NCBI GenBank assembly: GCA_013399855.1
Contig: VXAY01007404.1
Coordinates: 378,931-442,930, forward strand
Reading direction: 5' to 3'
Source of the DNA: Oxyruncus cristatus
Taxonomy: Eukaryota > Chordata > Aves > Passeriformes > Cotingidae
DNA: 64,000 bases
Part shown: piece by piece, positions 35,101 through 49,419 of the stretch
How positions within the stretch are numbered: the stretch's first letter is position 1
How the letters are laid out: the number at the start of each line of letters is the position of its first letter
Notes under the pieces: model-generated
What the model was told of the DNA's origin: nothing
Seen by the model: only the letters and a program-made list of their open reading frames with translations
The model's database searches: none
Translations under genes and position numbers: made by a program

Positions 35101-38100
35101 GATTGTGATAATTCTTCATATACAGTATAATAAACTAAATGGGATTTAAAAAACAAACAGTGAGACATTTATAAACAGCACAAGAAAACAAGTATTCAGT
35201 GTTCACTGTGCCTTTAAGTATGGCATGCTCCCTGCTGAAGCAGCTCCCATTTAGTGTTTCAACTGGGAAGCAGCATGTTACAATTCCTCTTTTGCTGTTT
35301 TCTAGTTGTTAGTTTTCCTCAATCTAGAAAGAAAGTAAATCAGTCAGAATAAAAAAGAGGTTTGCTCTATATGTATAGCAACAAAACTATGACAAGAGAG
35401 ATTGATGTCTCTATTAAAGAAATAAGTGAGGGAAATCATCTTAGTTTTTCTAAGGTTGTGCTTGCTTTCTCTTTCCAAATACTTCACAGTACAATTTTGG
35501 GTTTGAACAAAAAAAGCAAGGAAATATAGAATTGACCCCTTCATCTGGAAGTCAAAATTTAAAGCCAGAAGCAGTCAAATAATAATTTAGCTTTCAGGAT
35601 AAAAATGAAAATATTAAAGTATTCATGTCAACACCCAGATTCCAAACAGACTATAGCTTCAGTGATCAGAACATTTCCACATGATTACCTGACAACCTCT
35701 TTGCAGCAATTGAGACATTTTAGAGGGTGAAAAAAGCTTCTAGGATTTGTTTTGTTGATTGGTGGTTTTTTTCAGTGAAGAAGACCAACAAGCCATTATC
35801 TAACAACAATTGCCACACAGAAAGCTGCATCGTCTGTCATAATGAACAACAGGGAGGATTCTGGGTATCAATTTTTTTTAAACTACTGCTAAATACAGAA
35901 GGAAACCCCTCCTCTTTCTGCCAGGGTTTCAGTTTTACAATAGTGACTCAAATGAAATCATTGAAACTGACATTCACTTGCAGAAACATGGAGAAAAATT
36001 CTCCAGTGAAACCCTTTTAACATTTGCCTTTTTACCACTTAAACTCCTTTTAAGCAAAAGACTTTAACAGATTCTGAACCAGAAATGAGTCTATCAAAAA
36101 AATCTGCAAAGAAGACAAAAAAAAGAAAAAAAAAAGGAAAAAAAAGACTCCTAACAGAAAGTAAACCTTGTTACAATTTTCTAAATTAAAACAGTGCTGG
36201 GGATGAGTCATAAGAAGGGAAGCAAAAATAACCTGCAGGTAAGCGTTCATGCATTACTGTCAGTGTAGTACCTCTACCCCCTTATCTGCAGGAGCCTCAG
36301 AGACTGAAGGTCAATGCAACTGAGCAAAACTGCAGAGCACTCACAGTCTCCAATTGGAGAAATAGGTTAAACGATTGGTCTGATGAGACTGCTTAGCCGA
36401 GCCTGTATAGTTTGGATATGTTTATATATAGTCATGATGCTCTTTTGAACTGATTCAGAACTTAAGCACTAATGCTGGTAAGGTCAGGCAAGCAGACAAT
36501 ATTTAATCTTAATTCTTAGTCTTCTAAGTTTAAGAATGAATAATTATAGGGCATGCGAATTGATTGTCTCATATGTGTTAGACAGCTTACATGGGTGTTG
36601 TGTGTTCATGCAAGTGTCTCTCAACCTTTTTGCTTTGCTCAGGAGTCAACTGGGCATAGCAATAAAAGACAATGAGGTCCTTGAACTCTCTATGTTCAAG
36701 GACTCCAATCAAAATTGCTTCAGAGATTGTACTGCTTAATGGCTGAGGAATGTTATTTCCAAACTAAATTTAAAATACTGTGGCCTGGTGGTTTTGACTT
36801 CTTGGGTATTCCTATGACTATTTATTAAAAGTTTTTTGAAAAATCAAAACATAAGGGGCAGGACACTAGATAAATATTTGACATTTAAACATCTTGTGTC
36901 TATTTCAGTCTTCATGGCTTGGCATCTGCAGAAAGTCCTTTGCTGCCTATCTCCCAATATCTGTCTTATGCCTTTCCATGTATATAAGTATCCTTTATTC
37001 TATATAGGAGTGCTGTTCTGTTGTCTTATTTACTATTATATAAACATGTTTTGGAGTATAGGTGAATAATATTAATAGAGAAAATAAATGATTCCTGCTC
37101 AATAACATAAATGTGAAGGATGTATACATCACACACAAAATTTAAGTTTAGAAAAAACAAAATTTACAGATTACAACCAGTAAAGGATAAAAGTAAAGTC
37201 TGCCAGTCTTAAGAAAAAAAGAATAACTTCTAAACCATTTTTCCAGGCAAAGTATCCAAGAAAATTTTCTAAGGGAGTAAATCAAGGTTCCAGATTCTTT
37301 ATGAATCATAGCCAAAGGTAGTAATTTTTAAAAGCAAACAGAACTGTGAATCTGCAATAAGCCAGAGTAATCTGTAAACTGTTGTATTATCAAAAAAGAC
37401 AAATGTAGATTAAGTGGTATTGTAATTATTGTGTCTCCAAAGGCTTTTCCCTTGTTCTTATTAACATTAAAAATTCTTCTACCAGTCTGAAGATTGGTAT
37501 TGTATGGTAAATGCCCACATGATTAAACTGAATCTGATCTGAACCATACAAAGTTTTTTGCATTCTCCCCATGTACATAATGCAAAATTTCACCACCGTA
37601 TGTTCTTAATCTCTCCTACCATTGTAGTGATTCTAAAAGTCCATGAAACCATGCAAGAAATGCTGGGATTAAATGGTTGTTCTTCACTGACAATAAAACC
37701 AGGATTTTCAACTTAATTAAAACTTTTTTTAAATTCTTTCTCTTTTTTTTCACAGATGAATCTTGTGGAATTTCAAGCACATGTATAAACTAAAACTCAG
37801 TAAGCATTCAATGTGCACTTCTTTTTGAAACAATGAATTGTAAAAAAATCTGGTCACAATAATTGTTAGACTTTGGAACACTGAAGAGTGTTTTGTAAGA
37901 AAACACACCCACCCCAAAAAATATGTTTCTGTCTTCATGAATTATATAAATGTCTGAGAACACACTAGAAAGTTGATACTCATCTGTTCTCTCCTTTACT
38001 ATCAAACCCCATCAAGTCAGAGAAGTTATTTTATTATGCAAAAAATTAGTGTCTTATGAAGCAGTGTTAGGGCCACATGGGATTAGCTGAAGCTGCTGAA

Positions 38101-39540
38101 TGCCGATGAAACTTAGAAATATCACAGACAGATGAAAGCATGCAGATATTTTCACAATTAGATTTACATTCTACATCTTAATGGTACCACTGGTCTCAAA
38201 AATCCACTTCTGAGCAATGAGTTTGGAATGTTGCAGATGAGAATCACTTCTTAATGTCTGTGACAGTGGTGTGATTTTAAGCATCTCATTTAGGGGATAT
38301 GTCCTCCTATCCCTGCATAAATATCTATTTGTCTATTTTATTATCTGTCTCTTCTTATCATATAAATGATAATCACAAGGCTTCTCACTGCACTTCGTAT
38401 TAATAGAACACTTGACAGTGTCTGAAATAATTCAAATTTCAAATGGACTTGAAACCTTAACTAACCTGCCAAGACTTCAGAAAAAGCATGTAGTTCAAAA
38501 GTGGAGGACATGTAAACTGCACTGGATTGCAGAACTTGGTATCACTTTCCAGCTGTGCCCTGGCAACACCTCAAGGCAAGACTAAAGTTACTACTGCCAT
38601 GGTCTTTCATGCTTGTGTATGGAAAGAGAATAAAGTTGGGGGGAATCCAGATCTAGCAGCAAACATGACAGATGACTGATGGACCTATGTTTCAGCAAAT
38701 ATACAGAGATACAATGCAAGAATGATAAATAACCTGTAGTTAAACAGAAGAACAGTTCTCCTTGGCAACGTCCCTTTCCATGATTGCAGAATAGCTATTG
38801 AAGTGCAAGGCAATAACAAAATCAACTCATAAGAACAAATTTGTATCAAGCATTTTGTTTGCCTATTAAAATTGGAAACAAAATAAAAGAAAAAGAGCTA
38901 ACTTCCTTGGTCTTGAAAACATTGATATTGTCTTCTCACCAGCTTCCAAACTGTCAAATTAACAGAAAGAGTACAGCCCTGTTTTCGGACAGATTTTTCT
39001 CCAGCAGAAAAGACTTTGAGCAGCTGTGAATCCAACCACTATGTGAGGTCCCAGTAGTTTCATTTATGAAGCAAATAATAAGCTCCACAGTGCCAATGAG
39101 AAAAAGTAAGTTGCTCAAAAAAAGTCAGAGTATAAGCCCTTAAATTAGGCGCTTCAACACAATTTTTATGATACTATCCTAGCTTGATTTTCATTATAAT
39201 ACTTTAGTCTTATTATCTAAATCATTCATTTAAACATGTATATTTGAGGAGTCTTGGGATATTACCACTGAGTGTTGGTCTCTCTCTTCCACAATTGTAA
39301 CTGAAAAGGTAAAAGGTCACCTCTGTGACCATGTTTGCCAAAACATAGGTTTGTAATTTCCCATCTGTGGGATACCTCCAGAAACTCCCAGTGTCAAGGA
39401 CAGAACAGAAATTGAGAAATAATTCCATCTTCTCAGCTCTGAATGCATGCAACTGCCATGCAGGGACCACAGAGATCCTGAAGCAGTCTCCTTCTAACAG
39501 GCCTCAGCTGTTTATCTTGCTATCACAGCAGCCACAGCCA

Positions 39541-39567
39541 CTCACTATGCTTGGACATCATAGTGAG
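39541..39567. repeat. 9-bp perfect stem-loop
   Basis: CTCACTATG (39541-39549) pairs with CATAGTGAG (39559-39567) around a 9-nt loop. Confidence 0.75.
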
Positions 39568-40699
39568 AGATGAGTCAGACTTCTCTATGCATCAGGAAGT
39601 TTCCTCATGCCCAGCACTTCTGAAGATTGGATGGAATGATGCAGATAGGGTAGTTTGTACCAGAGGAGCTATCATGTTGTCGCACAAAACTACGTAGATA
39701 TTTTTGAAGGAAAAAATAGCTTCTACCCAAAGTACAGTGGGGATGGAATTGCTGTCAGCAATGTATCTCCAATGTGAGAGCCTCCTCGGTCTGAGATCTC
39801 AAGTTTGAACTCAATATCTTGAATCAGAAATGCCTGACTCTTTTTATTGACTGAAAAGTATAGGACAATAATGGTTCTTCCTTAGACACCTTCCAAAAAT
39901 TAATAAAATAGGCTCCTAATTAAGACACCCATAAACAATGTTAAAACCTACCTTACTACTCACAGTTTAAAATATTTCATGCAAAACCTATCTATAGTAT
40001 GTTAGCTGTCTGCCTTGTATTTATTCAAAACCCTTTCCCACTGCAGCTGGGAATGCTGTTTCTAACCACCAAAGACAAGTGCAAAACACTGGGGATGTAG
40101 AACAATTGGCATTGTTAAAGGTAACAGGGAGAGCTTTCATCCAAAACATACTACGTATCCCACAGATGCTGGTTATCTCCCAGTGCTGGAACTGATAAAT
40201 GATGTACAACACAAGTGAATGCTGAGACACAGCTACACAGAGAAAAGGGAATCTAAGAGGAATTCCTTGACAGTGAGAAACAACTCATTTTATGAAGAGA
40301 GCAGGTATAGCATTTATTTTTCCTTTGCACATGTGTCTTATTTTCTAAAATTGGGGACTTGTTTTTGACTCTCTCAGGGTGCTCTGTTTCAGGACAGAGT
40401 CTTGGTAATGACAGCAGCAAACCCCTTGTTTCTTTGTGACCAGGATGGGGTTACATAGGTATAAATGGTGATCAAGACCATGTAAAGTTGGTCTTGTAAA
40501 GCTGTTGTAGTCTTTGAGAAAGCAGTGTGGACCTTCAAAAGGGGTTCTGTGATTCAATATGCCTTCCTGTTACCCCATCATCCTAGTTTTCCTCCTTTGA
40601 CTTTATCAGTTCATGTGTTTTTCTCAGTTTCAAAATGTCTGAGTTGACCTAAAGAGCATCTCTGCTGTTTTGAAAGGCAGTACAGGTTTTATAGATTGC

Positions 40700-41207
40700 T
40701 GGTTTTGGCTGAGGTGGAGTTAATTTTCTTCACATTTGCTAGTATGAGGCTATGTTTTGGATTTGTGCTGAACACAGAGCTGATAATATATAGAGATGTT
40801 TTTGTTATTGCTGCATAGGGTCAAGGCCTTTTCTGTTTTTTACCACGCTGGCAAGGAAGTTAGGGGTGCAAGGGAGTCTGAGAGGAGATGCGGCCAGGAC
40901 AGCTGAACCTAACTGACCCAAGGGATATTCTACTCCATATGACATCAGGCTTGGTACATAAAGTGGGGGAAGAAAGAGGAAAGGGAGGCACATTTGGAGT
41001 GACTGCTGCCCATAGGAAGCAATTAATTAATTCCTTGTTTTGATTTGCTTGTCTGTGTGGTTTTTGCTTTCCCTATTAAATTGTCTTTGTCTCAACACAC
41101 AAGTTTTCTATCTTTTACCCTTTTGATTTGCTCCCCATTCGCACTGGTAGAGGAATGAGCAAGTGGGTACGTGGGCCTTGGTTGCTGGCTGGGGTCAAAA
41201 CATGACA
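40700..41207 (+). mobile_element. Solo LTR of an avian endogenous retrovirus
   Basis: A region of about 508 bases that I recognise as an avian ERV long terminal repeat. It starts tggttttggctgaggtggag and includes ttttggatttgtgctgaaca and gtcaaggccttttctg. A TATA-like tacataaa lies at 40955-40962 and a polyadenylation signal attaaa at 41075-41080. The end is gctggctggggtcaaaacat/gaca. Termini are TG...CA. No retroviral coding sequence lies on either side, so it is a solo LTR left by recombination between two LTRs. I cannot find a matching target-site duplication at the exact ends, which suggests age or slightly shifted boundaries. Family name not assigned. Confidence 0.87.
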
Positions 41208-41914
41208 CCAGACTAACCTGCCTCATATATTGAACTGTTTAAAGAACATTTGCAACTAATTGAAAACACATATACAATTCACAGATGAATGCCTCAGTCA
41301 TTATCTTTCAATTACGAATCTTGGCTCGCTCTATTCTTCAATATCTGGTTTTGAAACTACCTTCAAATCCTGACCTATAAGCTCAGTAGCTTGTGCAAGA
41401 TCTGGAAGATAAAGAACACTTTTGGCTCTGCATTATGTCAGATCCTATTTATGGGGACATATAAAAATTATAGTCTAAAGTGACTACAGTGTGGCACCTA
41501 TTTAATGGAACAGGTATAATTTTATCAGAAACATCAGAGTTTGAAAGCAGAAATCAAAGAATTTTCAATATATTATACCCGGCTCTGATCTAGTTCCAGC
41601 AATAATAGAAGAGTCTTTAAAAGAAATCATAGTCCTTTATCCACTTTTCTCTTAGGTTCTGAACCACTGACAGAGTCAGTGTGACTAACTGACACTGATC
41701 CTGGAGTCACTGAGGATGTTTTAAACTCACCACAGTGTAGATGACAGTAGATCCATTTTAAGTGGTATCGTCCAGGAACCATGAGAACACAGAGACTTGA
41801 ATACCTTCAAAAATTGCTTGTTTTAACAGTCTTGCTGCTGGTGTTAAAGCGGGTTTTTTTGAAAAGTGTTTCTCTTTAGGCGATTGCTAACAGATATGTG
41901 TGAATGTTCTAATG

Positions 41915-42240
41915 AAAACTTTTTTTATTATTTTTTTTTAAGTTTTGTTGAAAACGATATGAGTAGGTGGAGAAATGTAACTATTGCTTTGTTTTACACA
42001 GGAAGGAAAATACTTTTATATTTTGAAAGTGTTATTTTTTAACAATTTTAAGTTGTGCTTGTTTTTCAAGTTTTAGTTATTTGACTGAAATGACCTTCTA
42101 TTTAGAAATTTATTTAATTTTAGGAAGAAAAACATACAAAATTTAAAATTATTTTTTAATTATAAGATAAAAAATTATGGAGATTATCAAGTTATTTCTT
42201 TTTATGTTAAATTTTAATTTTTATTGAATTCAAAACTCTT
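41915..42240. other. Very AT-rich island
   Basis: Long mixed A/T runs such as tttttttattatttttttttaa and ttaaaattattttttaatta, with little G or C. The composition resembles matrix-attachment-type DNA, but there is no specific motif to support that. Confidence 0.5.
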
Positions 42241-45200
42241 ATGTGCCAGGGAAGCAATATATTTTACATTTTAATGGTTTATAGCTAGGAATAGAAAAAT
42301 GAGTAAGCTAATCCATATTTTTCACATTTAATTTCGTAGACTTTATTTCTCAGTTCACCTTTATAATATAAACACAGAAAATGTAACAGGTCATGCCATG
42401 CCTTCCATGATCATTGTCACTGTGTTCAGTTTAAAATATTAAATAGGTACAAACTGGTCAGAGAGTAATTTGCCTGGCTACTGGAAGAACAATGTTAATC
42501 ATCAGAAGATAGTATATTTTTTTACCCCTATTCATTGTCTCAGAATTAGTCCTAGAGCTTGGAGCTATTCCATGGCCAAGGAAGTCCAGCTTTAAGCAAC
42601 AAAATAAATTAACTCGATTAATCATCAATCCATTTGATCAGTGGAGGGTGTGATACAACAGTATACTATGATACTCAAAGGTTAATGAATTTTCCTTCAG
42701 TCCTGAGAAGCCACAAATAGAAGTATGATTTTTCTATTCAATTTCTACAAGTAATTACAGGTCTCTATGCAAAATGTCACACTAGTTTTATAATAATTTA
42801 CACTTTTTTGTTCTTCTAATACTTGCTGAGATTGAGAAGAGGCTTAAGGATTTACCCATCCCCTTCTTTCTAATCAGCAGTAGTAAGCAAAGATGCTTCA
42901 GCATTCTGGTTTTGGGTCATGACATGGCAGACAGGCAGATCCAATTACTCCCCTACCCTGGCTGAAATAAGGGTCATGTTTTGAACTGTAACAGACAGGA
43001 GTGAAAACTCCTCTTTTGCCCAGGAAAAGATCAGGAAGAGAGCTGGGAAAAGTGATCAGTATCCGTGTCTGCTCTTTCTCTTACAGTGGAATCCCATTTT
43101 TCTCCTTGCATCCCAAAGAGGATAGAGGTTTGAAGCTTTTTTGTAAGTCTGGGATGCATCTAACTCTTTCCTTCCACAATGGTGTTGCAAAGTCCACCTC
43201 ACCATGGTATTTATGTTTATGACACCCTAAAGAAAATCAAACAATGAGTGAAAGCTTTATGGTCACTGTGAAGGGTGAAATATTTTTATGCTGACAGAAT
43301 GGGATGGGGGAGGTTGTTTGCATATTTTCCTATGGACTATGATGTGAAATTGCAAATCTAACAGAATAAGCAACAAAATTTTATGTTTCACAGCAATAAT
43401 TGTTTTCCACAGTCTGAGCCCAGAGCTATCCCTCCCATGGAAGAAAACTGAGTTGCATTTTTCTTTGCAAAACTGCTTTTCTTCGTGTTGCCTGCCTGGC
43501 TAGGCTTAGTCTTCAGTTGGATAACTCAATTTACTTGCTTATGAGGTACATACTATCCACAAATATTCATCCTTTGTGCCTCTTCAGGAATGTAAAGAAA
43601 TACCCACTTTCCGCTTTATCAATTTGTTAAAGAACAGGATGGTTCAGTTGCCCCAAGCTTGCTTGTCTAGAAGCTCTAGTATATTGCAGTACACAGAAAT
43701 TGTACAACTGATGCTACAAGTACATTTATGAGCAACACATTCAGTAACAGTGCCCACAGTGGAGAGGATATAATCCCACTCTTCCTACAGAAGCCAAATA
43801 CATCCATCAGCAGAGTTCAGTCTAATGCCAGTGTACACAAATTGAATCCTTTCTCTATTTCCCTAGAAACAGACTGATGTAAGTCACCAAAAGAAATAGA
43901 AGTCATTGCCTTTTCAGTCTGTCAGATCAACGATCCATGAATAAGGAAGCATTCATGCCCAGAATGAGAATAGATTGGAGATCTGTTTCTTTTGTCTTCA
44001 GTGTACTTGAAAAATAGAGCCTATTATGGAGATTTGTGTATGCGTTGGGTTTCTTGTTGTATGTTGCTTTTTTTTGATATAAAACCATTTTTTTTCAAGA
44101 CTTTCTTATATGCAAGCACAGAATTAATATACCAGTGCAGTTATAAAGGAGATATCAAAGTATGTCAAATGTACACAATATTTTAAATATGGAATGCATT
44201 TTACCAGCTTTATAGGTGCAGTTTTATGCACAATTATTTCAATGATTTACTACAAATCAGATCTTATACCTGCCCAACATATTTATTTGAGTATAACTCG
44301 AGATGAGAGAAGAGAAAAACTCTCAGGTAAGAGAAGACTGTCTTTTAATAAGTTCAACTGCAGGTGTTATTCTGCTGTGAAGTAACAGATCCAGGACACT
44401 GCAGATCAATTCCGAATAGAAGAAGTCAGTAAAGTGAAGTCTGGTATTTTTTTAGTGTAATTTGTATATTTACAAAAGCTCATGAGTGCATCCTTATCAG
44501 AGGAGAATAACAAGGAACACACAGAAGTTCTTGCTGGAGAATGCGGATAAAGCATTAATGACAACTGTCTGAGAAGTAGAATTATATAAAAAAACCCACT
44601 TAAGCAGAAAAATGAAACAAAACTTTACAGGCCTTTTCTTCAAGTCCACCAAAACATTTCCAATGCAATATTTCCCTTCTTTCATTCTTCCACAGCTATA
44701 ACCCTGTTTGTGTGCTGCGACAGAGATGACAAAACTGTTTAAAACTAACACAGTCTATAGGCCTTGTGTGATTTAAAGAAAATAACAAATCATAACTTTC
44801 TATTTAGACAATGACAACAAATCTTAAACAATTTTTTATATTAACTCTGTTAACTTTCAGTCGTCAATTTAATCTTAATGAAAAATCACATTTCTGTATT
44901 AAAAGTGCCTTTCTTCATGGAAGAGGAGTTTGCATGTTCCCTTTCCTGATATGTTCCCACTCCCTTGTCTGATTGTTCAGACCTTGCTGGTTCATTCTTA
45001 ATTCACATAGACTCTGTGGAAGGAATGTGACATCCAACAAAAACAATGCAAAAGACCTAAAAGATTTTGTTGTAATAAAAACAAGCACCTTTACTGAAAT
45101 ACACATTGTTTGGGCAGCAAACAGCACTTTCATTGTGTTCCATGAAATAATGTTCAGAAAAAAGTTTTTGTTGGATCTTTTAAAATAATAAGTGCAAATA

Positions 45201-47143
45201 TGTGCATATGTGGGAGTGTATGTATATATTTTTTATCAGTCCTATCCACACAAAGCAGTACTATATTGACTTGTGATGTTGTAGGGGAAAGAAAGGTACA
45301 TCCATGTCTCCCAGCTCGTTTATTCTTTCAAGTTTTAATTTTTGAGCCAACAATTTTATCTAAGCATCTGTCTCAGTAGGCTACAAGCAAAACAGACATA
45401 ATCAACATTGGAATTTTTTTTCTTTGGTTGGTTGTTTGGTTTGGGTTGTGTTTTTTCATAAAATTCATAAAGTTTCTGTCAGAAAACACAAAACCAAAAT
45501 CTCTCAGTTAAACAAAAAGTGGAATGCTCAGCACAGACAAGAAGATACCGAATAAAGCAATTTGCGGTGAAAACTGTTCCTTTTTGATTTATCCAGTTTG
45601 ACCAGGCTACTGACTTTAACCTTTCTTAGATTTTGGGTTTCAAATGTGCTCGTGGATTGTGTAGACTCTATTATACTGGATAGACAAATTGTGTCATTGT
45701 GATTTAATTTGTTACATGCCACTTACCAAATCCAGGGAAAACTGCAGTCGAGGATACTTACATACGACTGTTTCAGTAAGGAAAAGGGGTTCCTTATACA
45801 CCCGTACCCTCTCCTTTTAAGTACCAGATATGAAATGAATAACCAGAAGTACTGAGAGATGAAGTTCAAACATTCATGATTAATAAAGCTGTAGAAAATT
45901 CAACAATAATTTCCTGTGAATATAAAAAGGCTAGCTGATTTGTTCTTTCTGTGCTTAAGGCTTTGAAAACTGTACTGGTTCTTTTAAAAACACCAAGGAA
46001 TCATAGAATACCCAGCTGAAGGCAAGGAGCATTATAGAAGGAAGAAATGGTGGAGGAAAAAATCTGAAATGTAAGATTGATAGTCAACACAGTTTTATGG
46101 ATGTGATCTTTATGGCAAAAAGCATTAAACCGCAGTAAAACAATGTTGATGACATGGTTTGGCTGTTGTAGGACATTTATTATCTGATTCCCAAGAATAC
46201 CATGGTAGACTCACTGGGATCTTAAATTTAATTACTCCTATTTCAGATAAAATTGAGAGAAAAAAAGGGGCAGGAAATAATAAAAATATCTTAGAAGACC
46301 ACAGATGTTATAAACAACTGTGAGGCCAGTGTTAATCTTTAAATTGTACAATGCATTGTAAGCTGAGCAGGATGTTTCTGTTTTTAATACTAAACCTAAC
46401 AAATATTATTTCATGTGTGGGTGTGTATAAACATACATGTACATAACAATAAAATATTCTTTATGAATTTGGCCTACTGACTGTAAGTAGAAGTTAATAA
46501 AGTGGACTGACAACTGCAAATGGAAGATATGGTCAGCTGAAAGGTACAAATACAGTGTTTAAGTTGCTTCCAAAATTATGGATTAATTCCAAAGCACAGA
46601 GAATATTTTTCATATACTTTTTTTTGGAGCTAGGTTTTAGGAAAAAAATAATTCATCAATCTTTAGCATTTATTATTTGATTTTTATAACTGTTTGATGT
46701 ATGAAAAATGGCATTTAGACATCACTGCTGAGATGTAAAAAACCCAAAAGTCAATATAGTTCTACTTTAAATTTTATTGGTGTTCCTTATAGTCACTATT
46801 TATTCTTCTTTAATATCTTTGATCTTAATTCTTAAAGAAAATCCTAAACCGTAGTGAATTTAGAAATCAGACCTTCACACTAATCCCCAACTGGATCATT
46901 GAACTGATTTCAAATTTGAAACTTCTATCTCTATGTTAGATTCATGCACTTTGGTGTAATTGGTAATGAGATGTCTATAAGAATCTCTCTGTTGGTAGAC
47001 ATTGGTTAAATAAAAATTACTTTAGTTTCACTAATATGAAGAGAACACTGCATCATTGAACCACAGACTCTCCGTCAGTGAATGTTGTCATCAAAAATCT
47101 GTAACATTTCTGACCGATGCTCATACATATAGGTTTAGTATCC

Positions 47144-47163
47144 AAAAAAAAAAAAAAAAAAAA
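47144..47163. repeat. A20 homopolymer
   Basis: Twenty consecutive A, followed by gaagaaa. Confidence 0.9.
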
Positions 47164-47383
47164 GAAGAAAATTTTTATCACATCAATGGTATAAATGTAA
47201 TGGACCAAATTTGGATTTTTTCTCAAGGAATCTCAAGTATGATTTCTATTGTAGATATCAATTCACTCTTGTTCTTCAGTTTAGAGGACGACATGTATTA
47301 TGTTAGGAACATAATCTTATTAATGAAAGATCATTATGTCCTGTGGCCCATGTAAATCTGCCTAAAATCAAAACTACAGACAA

Positions 47384-47440
47384 CTGGAAGTTGGGATCAT
47401 CCCTGGAAAGTGGGATCACCCCTGGAAAGTGGAATCACTT
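47384..47440. repeat. 19-bp tandem repeat, three units
   Basis: Units start at 47384, 47403 and 47422, each close to ctggaaagtgggatcaccc. Confidence 0.88.
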
Positions 47441-48439
47441 GTAACGAGCCACTGTTAACACTGATAGTTACTTACAGTTCTCATCTTGCAGAAATACTGT
47501 AGTTAACATTGCTTCAGCACAAGAACTCCTTCAAAAAAATCAAATTTCATTTTACAGTTAGCTAAGAATGATACTGAGGAAGAAATAAAGTAGATGGAAA
47601 ACTAGTTGGCAGCATTTTACCATTACATAGTAAGACTTTTTGCCATGATATCACCAAATTATTGTGTAAGAAAACACTGGATTGGGGTTTCAAACCTTTG
47701 CTTTTGGAAAATCTCCTATGTATATCTGAGACAATCTAGAAGACTACACCCATCTTTTTAGGAGGTAATTTTGTGGAAGACTGCACAGCCAAGATATGAG
47801 ATCAGGTGATGTAAATATTATTCATCTATTTTTTACTAGATGCCATGAACATTGGAAAAAGGAGCTAAAACAGCAAACTCAGTGTTAGCTACAGAGGCCT
47901 CTAAAGCAGAAACTGTTTCCCAGAAATCTCAGTGCTATCAAAACTAGACTGCTAGCAAACCATACAGTTTAAAGATAAGTTTGATGTCTCTGTGTGAGCC
48001 AAATGACAATACCTGATACAAATACCCCTGAGCTACTGTGGTAGTTTCTGCCAGTACAATACTGATGCTATTTCATAGCTTGCTTAACCCGGGCTTTTTT
48101 TAATGGTAGAAAAAGAAATAGATGAAACAGAACAACTGTGATCAACACTTGAAAAAGCAGAGGAGAAACACTTGCTTCATTGAAAATTTTGCCCAAATTT
48201 TGAATTAAGATATAGCTTTTTTATATAAATGGAAACAAAAGTAACTGTGCTGCACTTTTAATTTAATGTAATTTTACATATTTGTTTTGCATTTTTTCTT
48301 TCTTTGCTTAGAATGCAAAATTCTGAAATGCCAGAGCATAAAATGAGTGTGGATGTATATCACCTATGTCATCCAAGTGAAAGAAACAAAACAATTTCCA
48401 TAGCTAATAATTCATAAGCTTCCCATAGCATAATTTCAG

Positions 48440-48730
48440 TTACATAAATGGACATTTTATTTACTAAGTTCTATTTGACATTTGAGTTCAGTTATTGCCA
48501 TGGCAGAAGACAAACTGATTAGGTCATTTGCATCATCTAAATGGAACTCTGACTAATATCATTCAGTAGGTCATTGAGAACAGAAAACTGATTGTATCCC
48601 ATCAAATCAGGCTTTATAATCAAGCGAATAATACTTGGAATGTATCATTAGTCTATACAGATACAAAGTCTGATTGGCTGATATTCAGAAAAGGAATATG
48701 GACTTTAAATTTGAAAAGGATGTTTAAGAG
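48440..48730. promoter_or_regulatory. Candidate conserved non-coding element
   Basis: This stretch has few homopolymers and includes an octamer word (atttgcat), a CCAAT-type tgattggctga, and several TAAT/ATTA cores. Without an alignment it is only a visual impression. Confidence 0.2.
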
Positions 48731-49419
48731 GGGGATAAATGCTAAGAAGAAGGAGGAGAAAAACACCTTTCAAGCGAACCCATGTTTGCAGCCAAACTTA
48801 TTAACATTACACTGATTTGAGATCACCTTTAAATATCCTGTGATGCAGCCAATAAAATACGTCCACATTTCAAGAGGAAGAGTAGGGCTTACTCTCCAAA
48901 CCAGCCTTAAACAAACTTGTATAGAAATGTTTAACTTTGGCTGCCTGAAGCACTTGACATTCAGTCAGCCCCAAATGGCTCCAGTTAGCCCAAACTCTAA
49001 GACGTACTTTCATTTAAAATGTATACAAGCACTGGAGATGTGTTGAATCTGTTGAGTATTAAGTTATTCTTTGTCAGCAGAACATTGCAGAGATTTAAAA
49101 GTGTGTTAACAAATTACCTTCACTCAGAACACCAGCTTGACCTGAATCTCCTGCGTTATAAAATTCAGCATGATCAAAAAAAGAAAGGAGAGTGACAGTC
49201 TAGGTTAGATTCTTTTGGAATTGTAATGTTTTCACCTTCAATACAACTGGCAAGAGTTTTAAGAAACTGAAGCATATCTTTTATTGAATGGAATATGAAA
49301 GAATCGTGAGAATAATACTGTGTTTAACATCTATACTATAAGGAACATATATTCACACATATCTGTATATCTTGCCTTAGGCCAGTGTCAAAGAAGAGAG
49401 GTTGTTCAATCCTGTAAGG

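Larger units (their letters stand above)
31897..40699. other. AT-rich non-coding DNA
   Basis: About 8.8 kb with no recognised gene or transposon. It contains a RUNX-motif dyad at 32133 and a hairpin at 39541 (listed separately), plus A-rich low-complexity sequence near 36115-36147. Confidence 0.6.
41208..49419. other. AT-rich non-coding DNA
   Basis: About 8.2 kb with no recognised gene. It contains an extremely AT-rich island (41915-42240), GT-rich simple sequence at about 45411-45451, an A20 run, a 19-bp tandem repeat, and a conserved-looking block at about 48440-48730. Confidence 0.6.

Noticed and set aside
40700..41207. A full provirus around the LTR
   Set aside because: No gag, pol or env-like sequence and no second LTR lie in the flanks. 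Only a solo LTR is present.
45985..46012. ggaatcatagaatacccagc resembling the start of a minus-strand CR1 tail
   Set aside because: Only about 15 bases match before similarity is lost, too short to support an element.
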